Source: CAYJLC01 sp044426355
Lineage (GTDB): Bacteria; Bacillota; Clostridia; Oscillospirales; Butyricicoccaceae
Length of the DNA: 23,218 nucleotides
Assembly (NCBI GenBank): GCA_044426355.1
Contig: JAWXUO010000037.1
Span: 1 to 23,218, forward strand
Direction of reading: 5' to 3'
Shown: piece after piece, positions 8,072-15,956 of the stretch
How the letters are laid out: each line of letters starts with the position of its first letter
Position numbering within the stretch: the first letter of the stretch is position 1
Program-made: the position numbers and the translations under genes
The notes under the pieces: model-generated
What the model was told of the DNA's origin: nothing
The model's database searches: none
What the model saw: only the letters and a program-made list of their open reading frames with translations

Positions 8072-9418
8072 TTAGCCTATTAAAATTATACCTTGTGGGT
8101 AATTTATTTTCGATTTTTCTTTTTTGCCCATAAATAATGTAAATCCTAGAGTTAAAATACCAACTCTACCAAAAAACATTAAAACAATAATCAAAATATG
8201 TGAAAAAGTTGATAACTGCTGTGTTATTCCAGCCGAAAGACCAACTGTCCCAAAAGCTGATATAACCTCATACACTACAAATTCGAAAGGTGCAGTTTCT
8301 ACACTCGCCATTAAAATTGTAGCTATTGATATTACAAATGTTGCCATAAAAAAGATACTCATAGCATTTAGCACAGCCGAAATATTTATTCTTCTTTTGG
8401 CAAAATTATATGTTGTTTTACCTTGTATCGTACTCATTGCTGCTAAAAATAATATTGCAACAGTAACTGTTTTAACACCACCTGCAGTTGAACCTGGCGA
8501 ACCACCAATAAACATAAAGAAATATGTTAAAAACAGTGATGCAGAAGTTAAATCTCCTTGTGATATTGTATTAAAGCCAGCTGTTCTTGTTGTTACCGAC
8601 TGAAAAGATGACGCTAAAATTTTATCTCCAAGTGACATATTTCCGATAGTCAACGGATTATTATATTCAAATACAAAAAATAGTGCAGTTCCACCAACGA
8701 TAAACACAGTTGTCATTAGCAAAACAAGTCTTGTATGCGTCGACATTCTTTTTTTCTTATAAATATCTCCCCAAACAAAAAATCCTAGTCCACCAATTAC
8801 AGTAAGTGCCATCAAAGTTAAATTTACTACTACATCATCAGCGTAGCTTGTAAAACTCGAAAACGGCTCTACATAACCCATAAGGTCAAATCCTGCATTG
8901 CAAAAAGCCGATACAGAGTGAAAAATCCCTCTCCACAAAGCTTCTTTTAAAGGAAATTCAGAAGAAAATCTCGTAGCGAGTATAATAGCTCCTAAACCCT
9001 CAAAAAAGACAGTCCCTAGTAATATTTTTTTTGTAAGACGAACAACTCCCGAAGTCCTTGTAACATTCAAGGCACTAGACATTAAAATTCTTTCTTTAAA
9101 TGTAATTCGTCTTCTCAAAGCCATTGAAAACAAAGTTACTATGGTCATAAAACCTAGTCCACCAACTTGAATTAAAATAAGTATCGTCGCTTGTCCAAAA
9201 AAACTCCAGTGCGTGTATGTATCCACCAAAACAAGCCCCGTTACACAAGTTGCAGAAGTCGCTGTAAAAAGTGCGACAAATGGCGATGTCCACTCGCCAG
9301 AGCTTGACGCCATTGGCAAAGTTAGAACTAACGCTCCGAACAAAATAATACTTAAAAATCCTAAGGTTATTAATAATCCTGTTTCCATAGGTTTTTTTCT
9401 AATTTTAACGCTTGACAT
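8072..9418 (-). CDS. ktrB: Potassium uptake membrane subunit KtrB (TrkH/KtrB family)
   Basis: Membrane pore of the Ktr potassium uptake system. The 448-residue protein shows the four pore-loop repeats of the superfamily with their selectivity-filter glycines: TSATCVTGL (Gly61), SAFCNAGFDL (Gly176), TTRTAGFNT (Gly281) and SAFGTVGLSAG (Gly393). The intramembrane gating region shows GGSPGSTAGGVKT (305-317). Many hydrophobic helices span the rest. The N-terminus is short and basic (MSSVKIRKKP). ATG at 9418 has GAGGAG upstream. It is followed by its partner ktrA after 10 bases. It follows lysS by 45 bases that include a hairpin, so it may be partly insulated from greA-lysS transcription. Confidence 0.95.
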   Translation of the reverse strand: MSSVKIRKKPMETGLLITLGFLSIILFGALVLTLPMASSSGEWTSPFVALFTATSATCVTGLVLVDTYTHWSFFGQATILILIQVGGLGFMTIVTLFSMALRRRITFKERILMSSALNVTRTSGVVRLTKKILLGTVFFEGLGAIILATRFSSEFPLKEALWRGIFHSVSAFCNAGFDLMGYVEPFSSFTSYADDVVVNLTLMALTVIGGLGFFVWGDIYKKKRMSTHTRLVLLMTTVFIVGGTALFFVFEYNNPLTIGNMSLGDKILASSFQSVTTRTAGFNTISQGDLTSASLFLTYFFMFIGGSPGSTAGGVKTVTVAILFLAAMSTIQGKTTYNFAKRRINISAVLNAMSIFFMATFVISIATILMASVETAPFEFVVYEVISAFGTVGLSAGITQQLSTFSHILIIVLMFFGRVGILTLGFTLFMGKKEKSKINYPQGIILIG

Positions 9419-9437
9419 AATTTCTCCTCAAAGCTTA

Positions 9438-9465
9438 AAGCCTGAATACTTTAGCATTCAGGCTT
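9438..9465 (-). other. Hairpin overlapping the lysS stop codon
   Basis: A perfect 10-bp stem (AAGCCTGAAT / ATTCAGGCTT) with an 8-base loop overlaps the last bases of lysS. On the minus strand it is followed by TAAGCTTTGAGGAG, which lacks a clear U-tract and leads straight into the ktrB ribosome binding site. It could attenuate transcription into ktrB or stabilise the lysS mRNA end. I do not call it a full intrinsic terminator. Confidence 0.5.
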
Positions 9466-10939
9466 AGTTATTAGGTTTCATTGTAGGGAAAAGTAATACA
9501 TCACGTATAGAATAACTATCTGTAAGTAACATTACAAGTCTATCAATGCCTAATCCTAAACCACCAGTTGGTGGCATACCATATTCTAAAGCTGTAATAA
9601 AATCATCGTCCATCATGTTCGCTTCATCGTTTCCAGCTTCTAACATTTCTACTTGACGTAAAAAACGTTCTTTTTGGTCTATAGGGTCGTTTAATTCCGA
9701 AAATGCATTCGCAAGTTCACGACGTGTTATAAATAATTCAAAACGCTCTGTTAAACGTGTATCAGACTTCATGCGTTTTGCTAAAGGTGATACCTCTACA
9801 GGATACTGCGTTATAAAAGTTGGCTGAACTAAGTTTTCTTCAACTTTTTCTTCAAACATAAGGTTTAAAGCATCGCCCCAAGATATTGTACCTTCAACTG
9901 CTACACCAGCAGATTTACAAGCATTTGTTGCATCTTCGCTTGATGTGAATGCGTTAAAATCTACTCCAGAGTATTGTTTTACAGCGTCTATCATTGTAAT
10001 TCGTGCAAAACCACGAGCAAGGTTAATATCTTCGCCTTGATAATTTACAGTTGTTGTTTTTAAAACATTTTCTGCTACAGTCGAGATAATTCCTTCTGTA
10101 ATATCCATCATACCCTCATAGTCAGTGTATGCTTGATATAGCTCAATTGTTGTAAATTCTGGGTTGTGTTTTACAGACATTCCTTCATTTCTAAAAATTC
10201 TACCAATTTCATAAACTCTTTCAAAACCACCTACTATAAGACGTTTTAAGTGAAGTTCTGTAGCTATTCTTAAATACATATCAATGCCTAGTGTGTTATG
10301 GTGAGTTATAAACGGGCGTGCTGCTGCACCACCTGCTATAGTGTTTAACACAGGTGTTTCAACTTCCATAAAATCTAAGTTATCTAAATAACGACGAATT
10401 TCACTCACAATTTTTGTGCGAAGCTCAAAAGTACGTCGTACATCAGGGTTTACAATAAGGTCAACATAACGTTGTCTATAGCGTAAATCTGGGTCTTTTA
10501 GACCGTGGAATTTTTCAGGTAGTGGAAGTAATGACTTTGAAAGCAATGTTACTTCTGATGCTTTTATCGAGATTTCTCCCTTTTGCGTCATAAAAACTTC
10601 GCCTTTTATACCTACTAAATCACCAATATCATACTTCTTAAAGTCCTCAAAAGATAATTCATCTAGGTGGTCACGTCTAACATATGACTGAATATTTCCG
10701 TGTCTATCAAGAATATTAACAAAACCAGCTTTACCCATCATTCTTTTCGCCATCATACGTCCTGCAACAACCACTTCTTTGCCTTCAAAAGCTTCAAAGT
10801 TTTCAGTAATGTCCGTAGAATGGTTTGTTATATCAAATTTTGTAACATGAAAAGGGTCACGGTCTTCATCTTGTAAGTTTTTTAGTTTGTCACGACGAAT
10901 TTTTAAAAGTTCTCGTAAATCTTGTTGTTCGTTTTCCAT
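9464..10939 (-). CDS. lysS: Lysyl-tRNA synthetase, class II
   Basis: Charges tRNA-Lys with lysine using ATP. The 491 residues hold an N-terminal OB-fold anticodon-binding domain (about 55-135) and a class II catalytic core. Motif 2 is seen as FRNEGMSVKHNPEFTTIELY (249-268) and motif 3 as GLGLGIDRLVM near 461-471. LKDPDLRYRQRYVDLI (147-162) is also typical of bacterial LysS. ATG at 10939 has AAGGAG upstream. greA-lysS is a common order in Clostridia and related groups. The 132-base gap after greA has imperfect hairpins but no T-box features that I can see (no antiterminator T-box core). Confidence 0.97.
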   Translation of the reverse strand: MENEQQDLRELLKIRRDKLKNLQDEDRDPFHVTKFDITNHSTDITENFEAFEGKEVVVAGRMMAKRMMGKAGFVNILDRHGNIQSYVRRDHLDELSFEDFKKYDIGDLVGIKGEVFMTQKGEISIKASEVTLLSKSLLPLPEKFHGLKDPDLRYRQRYVDLIVNPDVRRTFELRTKIVSEIRRYLDNLDFMEVETPVLNTIAGGAAARPFITHHNTLGIDMYLRIATELHLKRLIVGGFERVYEIGRIFRNEGMSVKHNPEFTTIELYQAYTDYEGMMDITEGIISTVAENVLKTTTVNYQGEDINLARGFARITMIDAVKQYSGVDFNAFTSSEDATNACKSAGVAVEGTISWGDALNLMFEEKVEENLVQPTFITQYPVEVSPLAKRMKSDTRLTERFELFITRRELANAFSELNDPIDQKERFLRQVEMLEAGNDEANMMDDDFITALEYGMPPTGGLGLGIDRLVMLLTDSYSIRDVLLFPTMKPNN

Positions 10940-10981
10940 TTTTGCTCCTTTATATTAAGGTAATTTCTCATAACTATTGTG

Positions 10982-11037
10982 CTTAATTTAGCTAGTTTTT
11001 TTGTAATACAAAGCTAAAAACACACAAATAAATTAAG
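10982..11037 (-). other. Imperfect A+T-rich hairpin in the greA-lysS gap
   Basis: Outer arms CTTAATTTA (10982-10990) and TAAATTAAG (11029-11037) are perfectly complementary over 9 bp. Inside are alternative short pairings, including TTGTA-A-TACAA (11001-11011) and TTTAGCT/AGCTAAA, which compete with the outer stem. No T-run follows on the minus strand. It may form part of the lysS leader or be a by-product of A+T-rich sequence. I see no clear promoter in this gap. Confidence 0.35.
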
Positions 11038-11071
11038 TTTAAGATATTGGTTATGATGTGCCTTAGGCATT

Positions 11072-11548
11072 TTATCTACTTATTGAAAGTATTTTATATT
11101 CTATATTACCCATAGGTGCTTCTACTATAGCAACTTCTCCAATTTTTTTGCCAATTAGTGCTTTTCCAAAAGGAGATTCGTCTGAAATACGCATTTCTGC
11201 AGGATTTGCCTCTTGTGAACCTACTATATAGTAAAATTCAATATCTCCAAATTCAACGTCTTGTATTTCTACTTTTGCACCATGAGATACCTCATCTGCT
11301 TTAAACATATCATCTGTTATTAATACAACATTTGATAAAATATTTTCAATTTCAGCCATTCTTGAGAAAACTTTGCCTTGTTCGTTTTTCGCTTCGTCAT
11401 ATTCGCTATTTTCAGATAAATCGCCAAAAGAACGAGCTTCTTTAATTTGTTCTGCTACTTCTTTTTCACGAACAGTCTTTAAAAAAAGTAATTCCTCACG
11501 TAGTTTATCTATGCTTGCTTGTGTCAGTTTAAATGATTTTGGTTGCAT
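11072..11548 (-). CDS. greA: Transcription elongation factor GreA
   Basis: Binds the secondary channel of RNA polymerase and stimulates cleavage of backtracked RNA, which rescues stalled elongation complexes. The 158 residues match the family length. The N-terminal coiled coil carries the acidic tip in FGDLSENSEYDEAKNEQG, with Asp43 and Glu46 at the positions of the catalytic pair. The C-terminal FKBP-like domain ends the protein (ISDESPFGKALIGKKIGE). The ATG at 11548 has AGGGTG upstream. A consensus promoter lies 48 bases before the start, and the terminator of the ctpA operon lies upstream, so greA begins a new transcription unit with lysS as the likely next gene. Confidence 0.97.
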   Translation of the reverse strand: MQPKSFKLTQASIDKLREELLFLKTVREKEVAEQIKEARSFGDLSENSEYDEAKNEQGKVFSRMAEIENILSNVVLITDDMFKADEVSHGAKVEIQDVEFGDIEFYYIVGSQEANPAEMRISDESPFGKALIGKKIGEVAIVEAPMGNIEYKILSISR

Positions 11549-11595
11549 ATTTATTCACCCTATCTGCCGTTTTGGCTTTATTTGCATTAACACAT

Positions 11596-11624
11596 ATTAT
11601 AATTACACAATGTAAAAATGTCAA
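11596..11624 (-). promoter_or_regulatory. Consensus sigma-A-type promoter of greA
   Basis: On the minus strand TTGACA (11619-11624) and TATAAT (11596-11601) match the consensus at all twelve positions with a 17-base spacer. It lies between the ctpA terminator and greA. It is the best promoter match I found in this window and implies strong expression of greA and the genes behind it. Confidence 0.9.
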
Positions 11625-11668
11625 GTGTTTCTTAAAATATTTTCAAAAAAATTTTTCTCTTATTTTAG

Positions 11669-11704
11669 AATATTCCTAACATATAAATATATGCTAGGAA
11701 TATT
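11669..11704 (-). terminator. Terminator of the pucR-ftsEX-ctpA operon
   Basis: A 16-bp stem (arms beginning AATATTCCTA and ending TAGGAATATT, one G-U pair) closes on a 4-base loop, starting right after the ctpA stop. On the minus strand the T-run comes somewhat late (TTTTTTT near 11647-11653). On the plus strand TTTTT follows immediately, so the structure could also work in the opposite direction. Confidence 0.75.
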
Positions 11705-11705
11705 T

Positions 11706-12899
11706 TTACTCTTTAATTTGCGATAAAACTGCATCTACAGCAGCTACTATCTGCGAATCTGTTTGCGTAGTTAAGAAATAATATCTTTCTTGCTCTTCCT
11801 CAGAATGTTCTATTTGTATATCAGGAGTTACCCCAACATTTGCAAGGTTTCTACCTTGTGGCGTATAATATTTATTAGTTGATAATATTATTACCGAACC
11901 ATCAGATAATTCTACAGGACTTTGCGAATATCCTTTACCCGTTGTGCTTTCGCCAACTACAGTTCCAACACCATATTCTTGAACAGCTGCTGCAAAAAAT
12001 TCTGCTGCACTATATGAGTTTGAATTAACAATTACAGAAATCGGTACATCTAAATATTCTGCGTCCGATGTGTAAATTTCTTCACTTCCATATTTGCTCA
12101 CAGTAGATATAACATCGCCCTCAGGAAGTATTATATCTAAGCACTCTACAAGTTTTGTAAGGTATCCACCTGGATTATTTCTAAGGTCGAAAACAAAGCC
12201 TTTTGCCCCTGCATTAGATGTAATTTCCAAGGCATTTTTAAATTGGTTTGCAGTGTCAGATTCAAAATTGGTTATTTGAACATAAGCTACCTCTCCCACC
12301 ATTTCGTAATATACAGATACACGAGCTACAGTGTCACGAGTTATACGCATTTCGATGATTTCATCATTACGCATTACCTCAAGTTCAACAACAGTCCCTC
12401 TTTCGCCAGTAACCATGTCAACAGCTGTGTTATATCCAACATCAGACACCTTTTGTCCATCTACTGATATTATATAATCAAATTTTTGAACACCACCATA
12501 TAAAGCTGGCGACTTATCATATACTTTTGTTACTAAAATAGCTTCTTCGTTATAATCATAAACAACATTTACGCCAATACCGACAAGGTTTTCGCCTGCA
12601 TCTGTTAAATACTGCTCATATTGCTCTTGATTCATATAATATGACCAAGAATCTCCTATTCCTTCAACATATCCAGCAGCTGCATAGTCTAAAGCTGTTT
12701 CATAGTCTATTTCACCAACATAACTTTGCTCTATTACCTGCATTACTTCATAGATTTTAGCAAGTTCTTTTTGCATTGTTTGATATTCGCTTAACTTACT
12801 ATTTATCATGTCATAGCTCATAAGCAACGTTACATTCACCGTTGTGGCACATGCAAGTAATATCAAAGCAATAGCTGTTGATATTTTAATTTTTTTCAT
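11706..12899 (-). CDS. ctpA: C-terminal processing peptidase (S41 family), membrane-anchored
   Basis: Serine protease that trims or degrades secreted proteins outside the membrane. The 397 residues start with a single membrane anchor (about 6-28), then a PDZ domain (about 105-185) and the S41 core. The catalytic Ser297 lies in NSNSYSAAEFFA and the general base Lys322 in TTGKGYSQ; the substrate-loop motif FDLRNNPGGYL (237-247) is present. ATG at 12899 has AGGAA upstream, and the gene follows the M23 hydrolase by 8 bases. In other bacteria Ctp/Prc proteases control levels of peptidoglycan hydrolases, so processing of the neighbouring hydrolase is a reasonable inference. CtpB-like sporulation roles are an alternative; no sporulation gene is in view. 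Confidence 0.93.
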   Translation of the reverse strand: MKKIKISTAIALILLACATTVNVTLLMSYDMINSKLSEYQTMQKELAKIYEVMQVIEQSYVGEIDYETALDYAAAGYVEGIGDSWSYYMNQEQYEQYLTDAGENLVGIGVNVVYDYNEEAILVTKVYDKSPALYGGVQKFDYIISVDGQKVSDVGYNTAVDMVTGERGTVVELEVMRNDEIIEMRITRDTVARVSVYYEMVGEVAYVQITNFESDTANQFKNALEITSNAGAKGFVFDLRNNPGGYLTKLVECLDIILPEGDVISTVSKYGSEEIYTSDAEYLDVPISVIVNSNSYSAAEFFAAAVQEYGVGTVVGESTTGKGYSQSPVELSDGSVIILSTNKYYTPQGRNLANVGVTPDIQIEHSEEEQERYYFLTTQTDSQIVAAVDAVLSQIKE

Positions 12900-12907
12900 A
12901 CGTATTC

Positions 12908-14086
12908 CTAACTATAGTAATTCATAGGGTTTTGGTGCTCCCCGTTTAATATAATTTCAAAATGTAAGTGATTTCCTGTTGACCAGCCAGTAGACCCAAC
13001 TAATCCTAAAACATCACCTTTTCCTACATATTCTCCAGCAGAAACCAAACGTTTGCTCATATGTGCGTATAATGTTACATATCCACCACCATGGTCAACC
13101 ATTACATAGTTTCCGTAAGACGAGCTATAGTCAGACACAATAACTCTACCTGCATTTGCAGATAAAATATTTTGTCCACCTGCAGCTCCTATGTCAATCC
13201 CTTTATGGAAAGACTCTACAACTCCTGTTATCGGGTGTGTTCTATATCCAAATGGAGATGTTACCCAATATGAGCTAGGCGTTGGCCATAAAAATTCGCC
13301 ACCTACATAAATACCAATGCTTGCAAGCTCTTTAGAAAGTTGAGCTACTTTATTCGCCATTTCTTCTTCTGCTGATAAATTTTGTGCTTGTGCTGTAAGT
13401 GCTGCTTGCTCATCTGCCATAAGTTGTTTCATTTTTAGTTCTAAATTATTAGATTGATGCTCTAAACTACCTTTTTCATTATCTAAAGTAGATTTATAAT
13501 CTTCTTGTAAAGCTTTATCTTCTTCTAGTTTTTGTTTTGCATTTTCAACAGCAATAGCACTGGCTGTATATTCATCAAAAACATTTTGATTATGATTTAT
13601 AATTTGTTGCGAAATTTCAATTCTTGATAACATATCAAAGAAACTCTCTGATGCAAGTAGTATATCTAAATATGTAGTTTCTCCAGCTTCATACATTATA
13701 CGAATACTGGTTTTCATTGACTCATATTGTAAATTCATTTTTTCTGTTGCAAGCATCAAATTGTATTCTTCAACTTCTATTTCATCAGATAATACATCTA
13801 TAATCACTTGTGTTGCTATAATTTTCGACGTCGTTATCTCAATTTGTTGGTTTAAAAGTTCAATTTCTTGATATGTCGCTTCCTGATTTGCCTCTATTTG
13901 TGCAATAAGTTTTATAATTTCAGAACGTTCAGCTTCTAATTTTTCTATTTGTGCTTCAGCTGCTAAAAGCTCTGCTAAAGTATCGTTTGCAGATGCAAAC
14001 AACGGCGTAATTAAACCTAAAAGCACAGATACAATCATAAGTGCTGCAAGTATTTTCGCCATTTTTTTCATGGTTTTCTGGCTCAT
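12908..14086 (-). CDS. Coiled-coil LytM/M23 peptidoglycan hydrolase, likely FtsEX partner (EnvC/PcsB role)
   Basis: Likely a secreted hydrolase, or hydrolase activator, that opens peptidoglycan during division. The 392 residues start with a signal peptide (about 1-33, cleavage likely after ASA). A long coiled coil follows (about 36-255, rich in Glu, Gln, Leu and Ile), with a helical break near 135-160. The C-terminal LytM domain is at about 265-390. The zinc ligands and catalytic histidines look complete: His294 and Asp298 (FHKGIDIG), His342 (LYAHMS), His373 and His375 (GNHLHFE). It should therefore be an active metallopeptidase, unlike E. coli EnvC, which is a degenerate activator. It lies 9 bases after ftsX, the known genetic and physical partner of such proteins, with the AGGAGG site inside the end of ftsX. 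PcsB of streptococci has the same logic but a CHAP domain. Confidence 0.9.
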   Translation of the reverse strand: MSQKTMKKMAKILAALMIVSVLLGLITPLFASANDTLAELLAAEAQIEKLEAERSEIIKLIAQIEANQEATYQEIELLNQQIEITTSKIIATQVIIDVLSDEIEVEEYNLMLATEKMNLQYESMKTSIRIMYEAGETTYLDILLASESFFDMLSRIEISQQIINHNQNVFDEYTASAIAVENAKQKLEEDKALQEDYKSTLDNEKGSLEHQSNNLELKMKQLMADEQAALTAQAQNLSAEEEMANKVAQLSKELASIGIYVGGEFLWPTPSSYWVTSPFGYRTHPITGVVESFHKGIDIGAAGGQNILSANAGRVIVSDYSSSYGNYVMVDHGGGYVTLYAHMSKRLVSAGEYVGKGDVLGLVGSTGWSTGNHLHFEIILNGEHQNPMNYYS

Positions 14087-14095
14087 TTAAACCTC

Positions 14096-15262
14096 CTAAA
14101 CATCTAAAAATTTTCTTATTGTAAATAAGCTACCAAAAGTCCCTATTATAGAACCTATAGCTAAATACGAATAAAATACTCTCATTCTAACTACTTCAAA
14201 AGGAATTATACTAACAAAACCTATAAACTCTGAAGCGAAAGTTATCGCCTCGACATATAAGTACCAAGTAAATCCAAACGCTACAAGCGATGCTATAACC
14301 CCTAAAAGCAAACCTTCTATAATAAAAGGCCATTTTATAAATGCGTTTTTTGCACCTATCATTTTCATGATAGCTATTTCTTCTTTTCTTGCAAAAAGTG
14401 CAAGTTTTACTGTATTTGATATTATAAATATAGATATAGCTCCAAAAGCTAGCAAAAATATAACAGACATTATATTAAAACCTTTTTCTATGTTATAAAG
14501 TGCCTTATACGTTTCGTTTCTCGAAGATACCTCTGCCACACCTTCTATAAGGTTTAGCCCTAGAGTTACCTCGTCTACAAATTGCAAAGAATTTAAGTGA
14601 ACTATAAATCCATCACGTAAAGGATTGTCATTTTCAAAACCTTCTACAATAAAAGACACATCTCCAAGTTGTTCTTTATAAGCTTGTAATGCTTCTTCTT
14701 TTGATACATATGTGACACTAGCTACATCAATAACCTGCAAAATTCTACTTTCGATTTCTATATAAGTTAACTGGTCTTTTGGTTCGTTCATAAATACACT
14801 TATATAAGCCATTTGTGCAAGATTTAATGCATCTTCTTCTGTCAAAGAAAGCGTGTCTTCTTCTATTTCATATTCTTCTAAATCTTCGTCTTCTTCGTCA
14901 GAAGTTTCATCTTCATCAGAATTTTCGTCATCATCAGAATTTTCGTCATCATCAGAATTTTCGTCTTCTTCATCTAAAATAACAGAACTTGTAGTTTTTA
15001 AATTATCAAGCTCGTCTTGTATTGTCGCTAAAAGAAAATCATCTTCGATAAAAATCATTATTTCGCTTTTTTCTACTTCGGTAGCTATCTGTATTTGTGC
15101 ATTATAAGCAGTTAGCACAAAACAACCAACAACAAGTAGACATACCATTATTATGCTAATTGCAGCAAAGCTCATAAATCCGTTTAAGAAAATATTTAAA
15201 ACACCTTCTTTTAAAAAATACCAAGGATTTCCACCAGTTTTTGCTCTAATTCGTCTTTTCAT
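14096..15262 (-). CDS. ftsX: Cell division protein FtsX with an acidic insertion in the extracellular loop
   Basis: Membrane subunit of the ABC-like FtsEX complex, which passes ATP-driven conformational change to periplasmic or extracellular hydrolases. I start at ATG 15262 (GGTGGG upstream), giving 388 residues; an in-frame GTG at 15274 is possible. Four membrane segments are visible at about 28-52, 263-287, 311-335 and 363-382, with FARKEEIAIMKMIGAKNAFI (290-309) on the cytoplasmic side, typical of FtsX. The large loop between segments 1 and 2 is extended: usual FtsX proteins are about 300 residues, and here residues about 90-140 are extra and almost wholly Asp, Glu and Ser, including three copies of a DDENSD-like unit. 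The gene overlaps the ftsE end by 17 bases, so the pair is coupled. Confidence 0.95.
   Translation of the reverse strand: MKRRIRAKTGGNPWYFLKEGVLNIFLNGFMSFAAISIIMVCLLVVGCFVLTAYNAQIQIATEVEKSEIMIFIEDDFLLATIQDELDNLKTTSSVILDEEDENSDDDENSDDDENSDEDETSDEEDEDLEEYEIEEDTLSLTEEDALNLAQMAYISVFMNEPKDQLTYIEIESRILQVIDVASVTYVSKEEALQAYKEQLGDVSFIVEGFENDNPLRDGFIVHLNSLQFVDEVTLGLNLIEGVAEVSSRNETYKALYNIEKGFNIMSVIFLLAFGAISIFIISNTVKLALFARKEEIAIMKMIGAKNAFIKWPFIIEGLLLGVIASLVAFGFTWYLYVEAITFASEFIGFVSIIPFEVVRMRVFYSYLAIGSIIGTFGSLFTIRKFLDV
14913..14966. repeat. 18-bp tandem repeat inside ftsX (3 copies)
   Basis: Three head-to-tail copies of an 18-base unit (plus-strand TCATCAGAATTTTCGTCA) at 14913-14930, 14931-14948 and 14949-14966; the first two are identical and the third differs at its last base. 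Because 18 is a multiple of 3, copy changes keep the frame and add or remove six residues of the acidic FtsX insertion. Near-identity of the copies points to recent slippage-type expansion. Confidence 0.9.
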
Positions 15263-15935
15263 AATTATACCCACCAGTTTCGTCGCTTACAATTTTTCCA
15301 CGGTCTAAAAATATTACACGTTTAGAAAATTTATCTACTAGTTCTTTCTCGTGCGTTATAACCACAACTGTTGTTCCGAGTTTGTTGATTTGCTCAAGCA
15401 AAGTCATAATTTCAAGCGACCTTGCAGGGTCTAAATTTCCTGTTGGTTCGTCTGCTATAATTGTACTTGGATTATTAACCAAAGCACGTGCTATAGCTAC
15501 CCTTTGTTTTTCACCACCAGAAATTTGGTCTGGTTTTTGCTCTGTTTTACCCATAAGACCTACTAAATTTAAAACGTAAGTTACACGCTTAAATGTATAT
15601 TTTTCTGGTGCTCCAACAACTCTCATAGCAAACGCTACGTTCTCATAAATTGTTTTTTTATCTATTAGCCTAAAATCTTGAAACACAACTCCTAGTGTAC
15701 GCCTCAAAAGTGGCATATCTTTTTTTCTAATACTTCCTATGCTAAAATTATTAACAACAGCTCTTCCACTTGTTTGTTTTAATTCGCCCGTAAGTATTTT
15801 TGAAAGCGTTGATTTTCCAGACCCCGAATGCCCTACTATAAATACAAATTCACCAGGTTCTACGGTAAACGTTATATTATCTAAGGCTCGTGTGCCGTTT
15901 GGATAGACCATCTCCACTTCTACCATTTTTATCAT
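15246..15935 (-). CDS. ftsE: Cell division ATP-binding protein FtsE
   Basis: Cytoplasmic ATPase of the FtsEX complex, which regulates peptidoglycan hydrolysis at the septum. The 229-residue product has all ABC motifs: Walker A GHSGSGKST (35-43), Q-loop VVFQDFRL (83-90), signature ISGGEKQRVAIARAL (138-152), Walker B STIIADEPTGNLDP (157-170) and the switch His in VVVITHEKEL. The phrase PNGTRALDNITFTVEPGEFVF is typical of FtsE. ATG at 15935 has GAGGGTG nine bases upstream. It begins 21 bases after the PucR-like regulator and overlaps ftsX. Confidence 0.97.
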   Translation of the reverse strand: MIKMVEVEMVYPNGTRALDNITFTVEPGEFVFIVGHSGSGKSTLSKILTGELKQTSGRAVVNNFSIGSIRKKDMPLLRRTLGVVFQDFRLIDKKTIYENVAFAMRVVGAPEKYTFKRVTYVLNLVGLMGKTEQKPDQISGGEKQRVAIARALVNNPSTIIADEPTGNLDPARSLEIMTLLEQINKLGTTVVVITHEKELVDKFSKRVIFLDRGKIVSDETGGYNYEKTN

Positions 15936-15956
15936 TTTAGTTTTTCACCCTCATAA

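Noticed and set aside
8124..8603. A 159-codon plus-strand open frame opposite ktrB
   Set aside because: It is antisense to a well-supported membrane protein gene, and its translation resembles no family I know. Long antisense frames are expected opposite a hydrophobic coding sequence.
9096..9293. 65-codon minus-strand frame inside ktrB
   Set aside because: It is an out-of-frame shadow of ktrB on the same strand with no start signal of its own.
8072..9463. Cyclic di-AMP riboswitch (ydaO type) before ktrB
   Set aside because: Only 45 bases separate lysS and ktrB, too few for that riboswitch.
10940..11071. T-box leader before lysS
   Set aside because: The gap is too short and shows no T-box core or clear specifier stem followed by a terminator.
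14913..14966. Possible CRISPR-like array
   Set aside because: The copies are directly adjacent with no spacers, 18 bases long and inside an intact reading frame; this is a coding tandem repeat.
14853..15107. Ser-rich plus-strand open frame
   Set aside because: It is the mirror of the acidic FtsX repeat (Asp/Glu codons read as Ser on the other strand).
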